Part shown: piece by piece, positions 40,511 through 49,009 of the stretch
How positions within the stretch are numbered: position 1 is the first letter of the stretch
Layout: each line of letters begins with the position of its first letter
Assembly (NCBI GenBank): GCA_033856255.1
Contig: JAWVFH010000025.1
Span: 51,198 to 115,197, forward strand
Direction: 5' to 3'
From: WHSW01 sp033856255
GTDB taxonomy: Bacteria > Actinomycetota > Thermoleophilia > Solirubrobacterales > 70-9
DNA: 64,000 nt
Made by a program: the position numbers and the translations under genes
Notes under the pieces: model-generated
What the model was told of the DNA's origin: nothing
What the model saw: the letters and a program-made list of their open reading frames with translations, nothing else
Database searches by the model: none

Positions 40511-41205
40511 CGCACGAGCGGCAGGACGCACCTGTACCCATGCTGCGCGGTCGTGTTGGAGGTATTCGTGCCGCCCGCCTCAACATCCACGATCATCGCC
40601 TGAGGGCCGTTCACGTTGTCGATGAACTCGTCCCCCGACCATTCGCCGCCGGCGGCGAGGCTGATGTCCGGCCGCATGATGAACGCCCGAAGCTGCAGGA
40701 TCTCGGGCAGCGAGCCGCCATTGTCGGCGCAGTCCTCCGAAGCGCCGAAGACGGTGTCGGAAGCGTGGGCAGCGCCCGGCCAGCAGGCCCCGACGAACTC
40801 GATGTAGCCCGCCGGGCACGTCGCGCTCTTGCCGTCGACGCTGTCAGCGTTCGTCGCGTTCGTCGCGTTGGTCGCGTTCGTCGCGTGGGTCGCGTTGGTG
40901 GCAGTCACCGCATGGGCTGCGTTCGCCGCGTTGGTTGCGTTCGTCGCCTTGGCCGCCTTCGTCGCGTTGTCGGCGTTGTCGGCGTTGTCGGCGCGGGTGG
41001 CGGTGTCCGCCGTGTTCGCGTGGGAGACCGCGAGCCCCGGGGCCGCCTTGTTGATCTGCTTCTGGGCGATCGACTTGACCTTCGAGTTCGTGATCTTGCT
41101 GCTGACCAGCTGGCTGGTCCCGGCGGCCGCCGAACCTGCGACCGCGATGACGAGCGCACAGACGACGAGGACAATGGTCGTCGTCGGGGTCGAACCAAAA
41201 CTCAT
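40507..41205 (-). CDS. Surface protein with Asn-Ala-Thr stalk repeats and lectin-like head
   Basis: 232 residues. A signal/anchor helix (about 9-28) is followed by roughly 80 residues of short Ala/Asn/Thr/Asp repeats (NADNADNATKAAKATNATN and ATHATNATNATNATN). These make a stalk, possibly a trimeric fibre. The C-terminal ~105 residues (CPAGYIEFVGACW, SEDCADNGGSLPEILQL, EWSGDEF, HGYRCVLPLV) have the cysteine and Trp spacing of a C-type-lectin-like fold. Function unknown; likely a surface binding protein. Confidence 0.55.
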   Translation of the reverse strand: MSFGSTPTTTIVLVVCALVIAVAGSAAAGTSQLVSSKITNSKVKSIAQKQINKAAPGLAVSHANTADTATRADNADNADNATKAAKATNATNAANAAHAVTATNATHATNATNATNATNADSVDGKSATCPAGYIEFVGACWPGAAHASDTVFGASEDCADNGGSLPEILQLRAFIMRPDISLAAGGEWSGDEFIDNVNGPQAMIVDVEAGGTNTSNTTAQHGYRCVLPLVR

Positions 41206-41263
41206 CTGGCGCCACCCTCTTCCCCGGGAACGGGTTTGTCAAGGTCGCCGGATCGGCGCCGAC

Positions 41264-42022
41264 TCAGGATCTGACGCCGATCCCGGCCTCCCTCATCGCC
41301 CGCTTCGCCTCCGCCACGGAGTACGTGCCGTAATGGAAGATCGAGGCCGCCAGCACCGCGTCGGCGCCCCCCTCGGTGATCCCCTCGACCAGGTGGCGGA
41401 GCTCGCCGACCCCGCCGGAGGCGATCACGGGCACCGCGACCGCGTCGGCGACGGCGCGGGTCAGCTCGAGGTCGTAGCCGTCGGTGGTCCCGTCGCGGTC
41501 CATGCTCGTCAGCAGCACCTCCCCCGCCCCGCGCTCGGTCGCCTCGCGCGCCCAGGCGACCGCCTCGCGGCCCTCGATCAGCGTTCGTCCCCCGTTGACG
41601 TACACGTCGTAGGCCCCGCCTCGCGCCTTTGCGTCGATCGCGATCACCACGCATTGCGACCCGAACACGGTCGCCAGCTCCGAGATCAGGTCCGGATCGG
41701 CGAGGGCCGAGGAGTTGACCGCGACCTTGTCGGCGCCGGCGTCGAGCACGGCCTGGGCGTCGGCGACCGAGCGGATCCCGCCCCCGATCGTGAACGGGAT
41801 GAAGACGTTGTCGGCGGTCCGCCTGGCCAGCTCGGTGATCGTCTCGCGCTTCTCGTGCGAGGCGGTGATGTCGAGGAAGACGAGCTCGTCGGCTCCCTCG
41901 GCGTCGTAGCGCTCGGCGAGCTCGACGGGATCGCCCGCGTCGCGGATGTCGACGAAGTTGGTCCCCTTGACGACGCGCCCGGCGTCGACGTCGAGGCAGG
42001 GGATGACGCGTTTCAGGGCCAT
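41264..42022 (-). CDS. hisF: Imidazole glycerol phosphate synthase subunit HisF
   Basis: 252 residues, a TIM barrel. Catalytic Asp in RVIPCLDVDAGRVVKG and the second in CVVIAIDAKA; phosphate loops GGGIRS and ASGGVG. With HisH it makes imidazole-glycerol phosphate and AICAR. It is last in the his run, separated from hisA by two small ORFs. Confidence 0.95.
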   Translation of the reverse strand: MALKRVIPCLDVDAGRVVKGTNFVDIRDAGDPVELAERYDAEGADELVFLDITASHEKRETITELARRTADNVFIPFTIGGGIRSVADAQAVLDAGADKVAVNSSALADPDLISELATVFGSQCVVIAIDAKARGGAYDVYVNGGRTLIEGREAVAWAREATERGAGEVLLTSMDRDGTTDGYDLELTRAVADAVAVPVIASGGVGELRHLVEGITEGGADAVLAASIFHYGTYSVAEAKRAMREAGIGVRS

Positions 42023-42032
42023 CGGCCGGCGC

Positions 42033-42287
42033 CTACTTGCCGGACTTGCCGCGCAGCCGGCCCTTCGCCGCGCCCCAGACACCGTGCGCGAACGCCCCCG
42101 GCTCGAGCTTCTGCGCCAGTCGCAGCAGCTCCCCGCGCTCGTTCGCGGTCAGGTAGCGGCGCGGGCGCCCCTTCGACTTCGCGACCAGGCCGGCGAGCCG
42201 GTTGCGCTCGTCGCGCTCGAGCAGCGAGGCGTGATGGCGAACCAGAATCGCCACCTGCGCGATCGCGAGTACGCGGATCCAGAACAC
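42033..42287 (-). CDS. Small hypothetical protein in the his run
   Basis: 84 residues, unrecognised. A short hydrophobic N-terminus (MFWIRVLAIAQVAILV) is followed by a basic helix-rich segment with RPRRYLTANERGELLRLAQKL. It starts 30 bp after the membrane ORF and ends 10 bp before hisF, so it is probably co-transcribed. A homologous small gene beside hisF would be worth checking in relatives. Confidence 0.5.
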   Translation of the reverse strand: MFWIRVLAIAQVAILVRHHASLLERDERNRLAGLVAKSKGRPRRYLTANERGELLRLAQKLEPGAFAHGVWGAAKGRLRGKSGK

Positions 42288-42317
42288 GGATCTGAGGCTA
42301 CCGAGGCCGGTCCGCGA

Positions 42318-42716
42318 TCAGGCCGATGCGTCCGCGCCGCGCATCGCGCGCCGCCGAAGGGCTCCGCCCAGCGCCCCGAATCCGGCTCCGAGCAGGGTCG
42401 TCGCGACGACGAGGAGGATCGCCGGGTCAGGCAGGTCGGCCTTCGCCGTGGCGCCGTGGATCTCGTGCGCGATCAGGATCGCCGAGCCGAAGATCAGCCC
42501 GGCGACGACGCCCCGCTTCGCACCCGCGGCGGCACCGAGATGGTCGAACCCGGCTCCGATCCCGCCGAGCACGCCGAGGATCGACAACACCAGGTACGTG
42601 CTTTCCGAGACGCCGAGCACGTAGCCGGTCAGCGCCCCGTAGGCGGCCGGGAGGATGATCGCGAGGGTGATCTGGATCGAGCGCGGATGCTCTTCCAGCA
42701 TGGGCGGGAGGCGCAC
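42318..42716 (-). CDS. Small membrane protein of unknown function in the his run
   Basis: 132 residues with four probable transmembrane helices (about 15-33, 38-58, 68-86, 98-117) and small-residue-rich loops. No family recognised. It lies 12 bp downstream of hisA and 30 bp upstream of the 84-residue ORF. Confidence 0.55.
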   Translation of the reverse strand: MRLPPMLEEHPRSIQITLAIILPAAYGALTGYVLGVSESTYLVLSILGVLGGIGAGFDHLGAAAGAKRGVVAGLIFGSAILIAHEIHGATAKADLPDPAILLVVATTLLGAGFGALGGALRRRAMRGADASA

Positions 42717-42728
42717 GGTGCGCCGATC

Positions 42729-43472
42729 CTATTCGCTCAGCTCCTGAAGCGCGGCCTCTCCTTCGCCGACCGTGAAGCGTCCCTCGTACAGGGCCCTGCC
42801 GACGATCACGCCGGCGATTGCCGGCAGTCCGGCGGCGGCGAGCTCGCGCAGGTGATCGAGCGTGCCGATGCCGCCGGAGTAGATCAGCTGGGCGCCGGCC
42901 CCGGCGGCGGTCTCGGCGACCGGTCGCAGCTGCTCGAGCCCGGGGCCCTCGAGCGTGCCGTCGACCTCGACCGGGGTGAAGATGAAGGTCCGCACGCCGC
43001 GGCGCGCGAGGTCCGCGACCAGCTCGCCCGAGCCGAGCTGGGTGGGGCGCTCCCATCCCTCGACCGCGATCCGCCCGGCGCGGGCGTCGGCCGAGACGAC
43101 GATCGCCTCCCCGTGTTCGGCGGCCAGCGACTCGACCAGCGCCGGGTCGGAGAGCGCCGCGGTCCCGAGCACGGCCCGCGTGGCGCCCGCGGCGAGCACG
43201 GCCGCGACGTCGCCCGCCTCGCGCAGGCCGCCGCCGACCTGGACCGGGACCTCGACCGCCGCGCAGATCCGCTCGACGTGCTCGATGTTCACGGGGGCGC
43301 CGGCGCGGGCCCCGTCGAGGTCGACGACGTGCAGCGCGCTCGCGCCCTGCTCGATCCAGCGCCGCGCCGCGTCCAGCGGGTCGGCGTCGAAGGCGGTCTC
43401 CCGGTCGTAGTCGCCTTGGACCAGCCGCACGGCGTGCCCGTCGCGGATGTCGATCGCCGGATAGAGGATCAC
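42729..43472 (-). CDS. hisA: Phosphoribosylformimino-AICAR isomerase HisA
   Basis: 247 residues from GTG 43472. Catalytic Asp in YPAIDIRDGHAVRLVQGD; the second acid lies in TPVEVDGTLEGP. Phosphate loops VQVGGGLR and YSGGIG. In Actinobacteria this enzyme may be PriA, serving both histidine and tryptophan synthesis; the sequence here keeps the HisA/PriA pattern, and I cannot decide between them. GTGA overlap with hisH. Confidence 0.92.
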   Translation of the reverse strand: MILYPAIDIRDGHAVRLVQGDYDRETAFDADPLDAARRWIEQGASALHVVDLDGARAGAPVNIEHVERICAAVEVPVQVGGGLREAGDVAAVLAAGATRAVLGTAALSDPALVESLAAEHGEAIVVSADARAGRIAVEGWERPTQLGSGELVADLARRGVRTFIFTPVEVDGTLEGPGLEQLRPVAETAAGAGAQLIYSGGIGTLDHLRELAAAGLPAIAGVIVGRALYEGRFTVGEGEAALQELSE

Positions 43473-44095
43473 ACCGGGACGCGCGCGCAGATGCCGGCGA
43501 AGTTCGCCAGCAGGGCGAGCCCGGCCGCGCTCGACTTCTCCGGGTGGAACTGGACGCCGTAGACCGGCGGGCGGGCGATCGCGCAGGCGAAGCGCTCGCC
43601 GTGGACGGCGTAGCCGAGCACGTCCGCCTCCTCGGCCGGCCTGGGGGTGAAGCCGTGAACGAAGTAGAACGGGGTCGCCTCGGCGATCCCCTCGCTGAGC
43701 TCCGAGCCCTTCGACCACTCGACCGGCTCCCACCCGATGTGCGGGACCTTGAGCCCTGGCGCCTCGAGCCCGTCGACGCGACCCTCGATCAGGCCCAGCC
43801 CGGCCGCGCCTCCCAGCTCCGTCGACGACTCGAACAGGAGCTGGAAGCCGAGACAGATCCCGAGCACCGGCGTGCCGGCCTCGACCCGTTCGGCGATCAG
43901 CCGGTCGAGCTCGAGCTCGGCCACCCGCTCCATCGCCCGGGCGAAGGCGCCGACCCCCGGCAGCACGAGGCCGTCGGCGTCGCGGGCGGTCTCGTGGTCG
44001 CTGGTGATCACCGCCTCGGCGCCGACCCGTTCGAGCGCCTTCTCGACCGAGCGCAGGTTGCCCATCCCGTAGTCGAGGATCGCCAGCCGCGTCAC
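43469..44095 (-). CDS. hisH: Imidazole glycerol phosphate synthase subunit HisH
   Basis: 208 residues from GTG 44095. Class I glutamine amidotransferase with DYGMGNLRSVEKAL, the nucleophile Cys in GICLGFQLLFE and the His/Glu pair in GVQFHPEKS. It supplies ammonia to HisF. GTGA overlaps on both sides. Confidence 0.95.
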   Translation of the reverse strand: MTRLAILDYGMGNLRSVEKALERVGAEAVITSDHETARDADGLVLPGVGAFARAMERVAELELDRLIAERVEAGTPVLGICLGFQLLFESSTELGGAAGLGLIEGRVDGLEAPGLKVPHIGWEPVEWSKGSELSEGIAEATPFYFVHGFTPRPAEEADVLGYAVHGERFACAIARPPVYGVQFHPEKSSAAGLALLANFAGICARVPV

Positions 44096-44688
44096 GTGAG
44101 TGTGCCCTTGGTGGACGGGACGCCGTCCTCGTCGGGGTCGATCGCGATCGCCTCGCGCAGGGCGCGGGCGAAGGCCTTGAACATCGCCTCGATCAGATGG
44201 TGTGCGTTGGTCCCGTAGCGGGTGCCGATGTGCACGGTCAGCTTCGCGTTCGTGGCCACGGCGCGGAAGAACTCCTCGGCCAGCTCCGAGTCGAAGCCGG
44301 CGATCGAGACCACCGGCAGATCGGAGGCGAACAGGCAGAACGGCCGCCCCGAGACGTCGATCGCGCACATCCCCAGGGCCTCGTCCATGGGCACGGCGAT
44401 GTAGCCGTAGCGGCGGATCCCGGCCCGATCGCCGAGCGCCTGGTCGAGCGCCTGGCCGAGGGCGATGCCGACGTCCTCGACCGTGTGGTGGGCGCCCGTC
44501 TGCAGATCGCCGGTTGTCTCGACGACGAGCCCGAGCCGCCCGTGACGCCCGAGCAGCTCGAGCATGTGGTCGAAGAAGCCGACGCCGGTCGAGACGGCCA
44601 CCTCGCCGCCCTCGAGCGCCAGCTCGACGCTGACCTTGGTCTCGCCGGTCTCGCGCTCAACCTTCGACGTTCTCGTCTCTGCGCTCAT
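44092..44688 (-). CDS. hisB: Imidazoleglycerol-phosphate dehydratase
   Basis: 198 residues, monofunctional form. Two duplicated halves carry the manganese motifs GFFDHMLELLGRHG, GAHHTVEDVGIALG and NAHHLIEAMFKAFARAL. Four-base overlaps with hisD (ATGA) and hisH (GTGA). Confidence 0.95.
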   Translation of the reverse strand: MSAETRTSKVERETGETKVSVELALEGGEVAVSTGVGFFDHMLELLGRHGRLGLVVETTGDLQTGAHHTVEDVGIALGQALDQALGDRAGIRRYGYIAVPMDEALGMCAIDVSGRPFCLFASDLPVVSIAGFDSELAEEFFRAVATNAKLTVHIGTRYGTNAHHLIEAMFKAFARALREAIAIDPDEDGVPSTKGTLT

Positions 44689-45965
44689 TCCTTCACCCTC
44701 GCCTGCGCCGACTCGCCGTGCACGGGAAAGCCTTCGGCGCGCGCGATCGCCGCCACCTGGGGGGCCAATTCTGCTGCCGCCGCGGATCCGATGTGGACGA
44801 CCGCCGTCCGGCGCATGAATGCGCCCGGCCCCAGGGGCCTGCCGAAGCGCGCGGCGCCGCCGGTCGGCAGCACGTGATTGGAGCCGGCGGCGTAGTCGCC
44901 GAACGCGGTCGCCCCGCCGGAGCCGACGAATACACAGCCGGCCACCCGCCCGCGAGCGCTGGCCTCGTCGGCGCCCCGGAACGCGAGCTCGAGATGCTCG
45001 GGCGCCAACGAGTCGGCGAGGCTGAGCGCCAGCTCGAGGCCCGGCGCGGTGATCGAGGCGAGGGTCGCCTCGTGGACGCTGGGGCGTTCGGCCGCGAGCT
45101 GCTCGACCAGCCCGGTGACCGCGTCGAGCAGCGCCGGGTCCGGCGAGATCACCGCCAGCATCCCGTCGTCGCCGTGCTCGGCCTGGGCGCAGAGGTCGAG
45201 GGCGATCAGATTCGGGTTCGCCGTCCCGTCCGCGACGACGGCGAGCTCGCTCGGCCCGGCGACGCCGTCGATTCCGACTTTGCCGTTGAGCAGCCGCTTC
45301 GCCTCGGTGACGTAGCGGTTGCCTGGGCCGACGATCACATCGACCGCGGGGATCGCATCGGTGCCATGGGCGAGCGCCGCGATCGCCTGCGCGCCGCCGA
45401 CCGAGTAGACCTCTTCGACCCCGGCGACCGCACAGGCCGCGAGCACGGCATCGTCCGGGCGGCCGCCCGCCGACGGGGGCGAGACGACGGCGAAGCGCGG
45501 GACGCCGGCGGCGCGAGCCGGCAGCGCCGCCATCAGCACCGAGGACGGATAGGAGCCGCGGCCGCCGGGCGCGTAGGCCCCGGCCGAGGCCACCGGCGAG
45601 GCGCCGACCTCCACCCTCTGACCCGCCGGCAGCTCGACCGAGACCGGCCTCAGCTCGGCCTTCGCCTGGGTTGCCGCGACCAGGCTGATGTTGGCGGCGG
45701 CGACGCGCAGGGCCTCGCGAACCTCGCGCGGGACGAGCGCCGGGGCGGCGGCGACCAGCTCCGGGTCGACGCGCACGTTCTCGACCGGGGGCTCGCCGAA
45801 GCGAAGACCCAGCTCCCGCAGCGCCTCGTCACCGCGCTTGCGGACCGCGGCGATGATCTCGGTGACCTCCTCGGTCACCTCGTCCAGCGGCGGCGCCATG
45901 CCTCGCACCCGCCGCGCCAAGCCCTCGGCGTTCGCTCCATCCCACTCGATCCGCTCGATCTTCAC
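44685..45965 (-). CDS. hisD: Histidinol dehydrogenase
   Basis: 426 residues. The NAD/zinc motifs PGGRGSYPSSVLMAALPARAAG, GPGNRYVTEAKRLL, the Gly-Pro-Ser-Glu zinc-binding loop AGPSELAVVAD and SNHVLPTGG are present. Oxidises histidinol to histidine. ATGA overlaps with hisG and hisB. Confidence 0.95.
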   Translation of the reverse strand: MKIERIEWDGANAEGLARRVRGMAPPLDEVTEEVTEIIAAVRKRGDEALRELGLRFGEPPVENVRVDPELVAAAPALVPREVREALRVAAANISLVAATQAKAELRPVSVELPAGQRVEVGASPVASAGAYAPGGRGSYPSSVLMAALPARAAGVPRFAVVSPPSAGGRPDDAVLAACAVAGVEEVYSVGGAQAIAALAHGTDAIPAVDVIVGPGNRYVTEAKRLLNGKVGIDGVAGPSELAVVADGTANPNLIALDLCAQAEHGDDGMLAVISPDPALLDAVTGLVEQLAAERPSVHEATLASITAPGLELALSLADSLAPEHLELAFRGADEASARGRVAGCVFVGSGGATAFGDYAAGSNHVLPTGGAARFGRPLGPGAFMRRTAVVHIGSAAAAELAPQVAAIARAEGFPVHGESAQARVKE

Positions 45966-46636
45966 CGCGACGCCTCCCGCAGGCGCTCGGCGAAGGCGTC
46001 GATCTCGGCCGCGCGCAGCTTGTGGGAGACGCGGTTGGCGACCAGGCGCGCCGTGCAGGTGGCGATCTCCTCTCGCACCTCGAGCTCGTTCTCGGCCAGC
46101 GTCCGGCCGGTGTCGACGAGGTCGACGATCCCGTCGGCGAGCCCGACCAGCGGCGCCAGCTCCACCGAGCCCTTGACCTCGATCACCTCGGCCTGGCGGC
46201 CGCTCTGCTCGAAGTGGCGCTCGGCGGTCCGCGGGTACTTGGTCGCGATCCGCATCGCCCCCAGGCGGCGCTCGGCGCGCTCGAGACTGTCGTCGCCGCG
46301 GCGGGCCGCGAGGACCATCCGGCAGGCGCCGTAACCGAGGTCGACGAGCTCGTAGACGGCGCGCTCAGCCTGCTCGGCGAGCACGTCCTTGCCGGTGATC
46401 CCGAGGTCGGCGGCGCCCGCCTCGACGTATGTGGGGACGTCCGACGGGCGCATCGTCACCAGGCGCAGCTCGGCGGTCTCGAAGATCAGCGAGCGCGAGT
46501 CGCCGCGCAGCTCGGCGGTCTCGATCCCGGCTCGGTCGAGCAGGTCGAGGGTGCCGGTGAACAGCGAGCCCCGCGGCAGCGCGAGGCTGAGCTTGCCGTT
46601 CGAGCTCGTGCGGAAGGCGCGCGCGGGGCCGCTCAT
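45962..46636 (-). CDS. hisG: ATP phosphoribosyltransferase catalytic subunit, short form
   Basis: 224 residues; lacks the C-terminal ACT-like regulatory domain, so it is the short type that needs HisZ. KLSLALPRGSLF at the start and GYGACRMVLAARRGD, then DLVDTGRTLAEN, fit the HisG fold. The adjacent hisZ confirms the octameric HisG-HisZ type. ATGA overlaps with hisZ and hisD. Confidence 0.95.
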   Translation of the reverse strand: MSGPARAFRTSSNGKLSLALPRGSLFTGTLDLLDRAGIETAELRGDSRSLIFETAELRLVTMRPSDVPTYVEAGAADLGITGKDVLAEQAERAVYELVDLGYGACRMVLAARRGDDSLERAERRLGAMRIATKYPRTAERHFEQSGRQAEVIEVKGSVELAPLVGLADGIVDLVDTGRTLAENELEVREEIATCTARLVANRVSHKLRAAEIDAFAERLREASR

Positions 46637-47676
46637 GACGGCTCCTCCGAGGCTTGCAACCGCTCTTCCGCACCCGCGAGTCGTTCCTCCGCACCCGCGA
46701 GTCGTTCCTCCTCTGCCTGGGCGACGTGCAGGCGCTCCAGGTAGAGGGAGAAGCCGGCCGCGGGCAGTGGCCGCCCGAAGCGGCCCATCAACTCGTCGTA
46801 GCGGCCGCCGCCGCCGAGGATGTGACCGAGCGCCGGGTCGTAGACCTCGAGGATGGCCCCGGTGTAGTAGCCGAGGTCGCGCAGCAGGCCGAGGTCGAGC
46901 CTCACCCGGCCGGCGACCCCGCGCTCGCGCAGCGCCTCGTGGGTGGCGGCGAGGCGCGCCGTCGCCCGCTCACCGACCTCCCCGCAGAGGGCGCGGGCCT
47001 CCTCGAGCACCTCCGGCCCGCCGCGCAGCATCGGGATCCGGGTCAGCAGCTCGCGTTCGCGGTCGGCGAGCCCGAGGCCGGCGACCTCGGCCTCCAGCCC
47101 GACGTGGTCGTGCGTCGACAGGTACTCGAGGATGCGCCCGCGCGCCTGCTCGTCGACGCGCAGCTCCTCGAGCAGCTGGCGGTAGAGGTCCGCGTCCCCG
47201 AGGCCGATCACGGCGCGGCTCAATCCGGCGGCGTCCAGCGCCGCCGCCAGCACCTCGACCACCTCGGCGGTTCCGTCCGGGGCCGGCGCCCCGACCAGCT
47301 CGACGCCGACCTGGGTGAACTCCCGCATCTGGCCGCGCTGGGGGCGGATCGCCCGATAAGCGTGGGCGAGGTAGCAGAGCCGGAAGGGCGGCTCGGCGTC
47401 GGCGTAGTGGTTGGCGATCAGACGGGCGATCGGGACCGTCATGTCGGAGCGCATCGCCAGCAGCTCGCCGGCCTCGTCGAAGAACCGGTAGGCGACCGGG
47501 GCGCCACGCTCCGACTCGCCCAGCGCCAGCACCTCCTCGTACTCGATCGTGGGCGTCGTCACCTCGCCGTAGCCGAACCGCTCGAAGGCCTCGACCAGGG
47601 CGAGGCTGAGCCGGCGCAGTTCGCGCATCTCGTCGGGCAGGATGTCCCGGGTCCCGGGCGGGATCGGATGTGTCAT
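46633..47676 (-). CDS. hisZ: ATP phosphoribosyltransferase regulatory subunit HisZ
   Basis: 347 residues, a class II histidyl-tRNA synthetase paralogue without the anticodon-binding domain. PPGTRDILPDEM, MRSDMTVPIARLIAN, QRGQMREFTQVGVELVG and GHILGGGGRYDELMGRFG mark the HisZ fold. After the core the protein ends in three copies of a short Glu-Arg-Leu-Ala-Gly-Ala-Glu unit, not usual for the family. It is 9 bp downstream of murA. Confidence 0.93.
   Translation of the reverse strand: MTHPIPPGTRDILPDEMRELRRLSLALVEAFERFGYGEVTTPTIEYEEVLALGESERGAPVAYRFFDEAGELLAMRSDMTVPIARLIANHYADAEPPFRLCYLAHAYRAIRPQRGQMREFTQVGVELVGAPAPDGTAEVVEVLAAALDAAGLSRAVIGLGDADLYRQLLEELRVDEQARGRILEYLSTHDHVGLEAEVAGLGLADRERELLTRIPMLRGGPEVLEEARALCGEVGERATARLAATHEALRERGVAGRVRLDLGLLRDLGYYTGAILEVYDPALGHILGGGGRYDELMGRFGRPLPAAGFSLYLERLHVAQAEEERLAGAEERLAGAEERLQASEEPS
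46664..46705. repeat. 21-bp tandem repeat at the hisZ 3' end
   Basis: Two 21-bp units (46664-46684 and 46685-46705, one mismatch) plus a third partial copy encode the 7-residue AGAEERL-type unit at the C-terminus of HisZ. Each period is exactly seven codons, so copy-number change keeps the frame. Confidence 0.7.
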
Positions 47677-47685
47677 TTCGGCCCC

Positions 47686-48984
47686 CTACGCGGGAACTGG
47701 CTCGACCGCAACACGCTCGATCCTCGCCCCGAGGTCGCGCAGGCGTTCGTCGATGCGCTCGTAGCCGCGGTCGATCTGGACCACGTTCCCGATCTCCGAG
47801 GTGCCCTCGGCGCAGAGCGCGGCGATGAGCATCGCCATGCCGGCGCGGATGTCGGGGCTGTCGACGCGCTCACCGTGAAGCCGGCTCGGACCGCTGACGA
47901 TCGCCCTGTGGGGATCGCAGAGCGTGATCCGAGCGCCCATGGCTACGAGCTTGTCGACGAAGAAAAGGCGGTTCTCGAACATCTTCTCGAAGATCAGGAT
48001 GGTACCCCGCGCCTGCGTGGCCAGCGCCAGGGCGATCGAGGTCAGGTCGGCGGGGAACGCGGGCCAGGGGCCGTCGTCGATCTTCGGGATCGCGTCGCCG
48101 AGGTCGTCGCGAACCTCGAGCGTCTGGTCGGGCGGCACGAGCACGTCGTTGCCCTCGACCATCGTCTGCAGGCCGAGGCGGCGGAACTGGCGCCTGATCG
48201 TGATCAGGTCCTGAGGCTCGGCGTCGCGGATCCGCAGCTCCCCCCCGGTCGCCGCGGCCAGGGCCATGAAACTGGCGACCTCGATGTGGTCGGCGCAGAC
48301 GCGGTGCTCGGCGCCACCGAGCTTGTCGCGGCCGTGGACCGTCATCACGTTGGAGCCGATGCCGTCGATCTGGGCGCCCATCTTGACCAGCAGCCGGGCG
48401 AGGTCCTGGACGTGGGGCTCGCACGCGGCGTTGGCGATCGTCGTCGGCCCCGGGGTCAGGGCCGCGGCCATCAGCGCGTTCTCGGTCCCCATCACCGAGG
48501 GCTCGTCCATGAAGATCGCGCAGGGCTTCAGCCCGCCCTCCGGAGCGCGGATCTCGATCGCCCGATCGCCCTCCACGCGGGCGCCGAGGTCCGTGAACGC
48601 GTCCAGGTGCGGGTCCAGCCGCCGGCGGCCGATGAAGTCGCCGCCCGGCGGCGGCATCGAGGCCTGGCCGAAGCGCGCCAGCAGCGGGCCGGCGAGCAGG
48701 AAGGAGGCCCTGATCCGCGCGGAGAGAGCCTCGTCGGGCGCCGTCTCGGTGACCCCGTCGGCCTGCAGGCGCAGCACCTCGTCGGTCCAGTCGGCCTTCA
48801 CCCCGAGCTGCTCGAGGACCGCGACCTGGGTCTCGGTGTCCCGGATCCGAGGCACGTTGGTGAGCACGACCTCCTCCTCCGTGAGCAGGCAGGCGGCGAG
48901 GATCGGCAGCGCGGCGTTCTTGTTGCCGGCCGCGGTGATCTCGCCTGAGAGGGGCGGGCCCCCCTTGATCACGAACTTGTCCAT
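47686..48984 (-). CDS. murA: UDP-GlcNAc 1-carboxyvinyltransferase MurA, Asp-type
   Basis: First committed step of peptidoglycan synthesis. 432 residues from ATG 48984 (a TTG at 49002 is possible). NKNAALPI (Lys22, Asn23) and GPLLARFGQ are conserved. The catalytic-loop Cys (Cys115 in E. coli, motif GGCTIG) is Asp116 in GGDFIGRR. The same Cys-to-Asp change underlies natural fosfomycin resistance in mycobacteria and chlamydiae. It heads the his run, so wall and histidine genes probably share a transcript. Confidence 0.9.
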   Translation of the reverse strand: MDKFVIKGGPPLSGEITAAGNKNAALPILAACLLTEEEVVLTNVPRIRDTETQVAVLEQLGVKADWTDEVLRLQADGVTETAPDEALSARIRASFLLAGPLLARFGQASMPPPGGDFIGRRRLDPHLDAFTDLGARVEGDRAIEIRAPEGGLKPCAIFMDEPSVMGTENALMAAALTPGPTTIANAACEPHVQDLARLLVKMGAQIDGIGSNVMTVHGRDKLGGAEHRVCADHIEVASFMALAAATGGELRIRDAEPQDLITIRRQFRRLGLQTMVEGNDVLVPPDQTLEVRDDLGDAIPKIDDGPWPAFPADLTSIALALATQARGTILIFEKMFENRLFFVDKLVAMGARITLCDPHRAIVSGPSRLHGERVDSPDIRAGMAMLIAALCAEGTSEIGNVVQIDRGYERIDERLRDLGARIERVAVEPVPA

Positions 48985-49009
48985 CGGCGCGGAGGGTAAC
49001 AATGCCCCT

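Noticed and set aside
40829..41000. Short DNA repeats that look like a CRISPR or VNTR array
   Set aside because: The periodicity follows Asn-Ala-Thr codons inside one open frame; there are no equal spacers.
46654..48948. 764-residue plus frame over hisZ and murA
   Set aside because: Antisense shadow of two well-identified enzymes.
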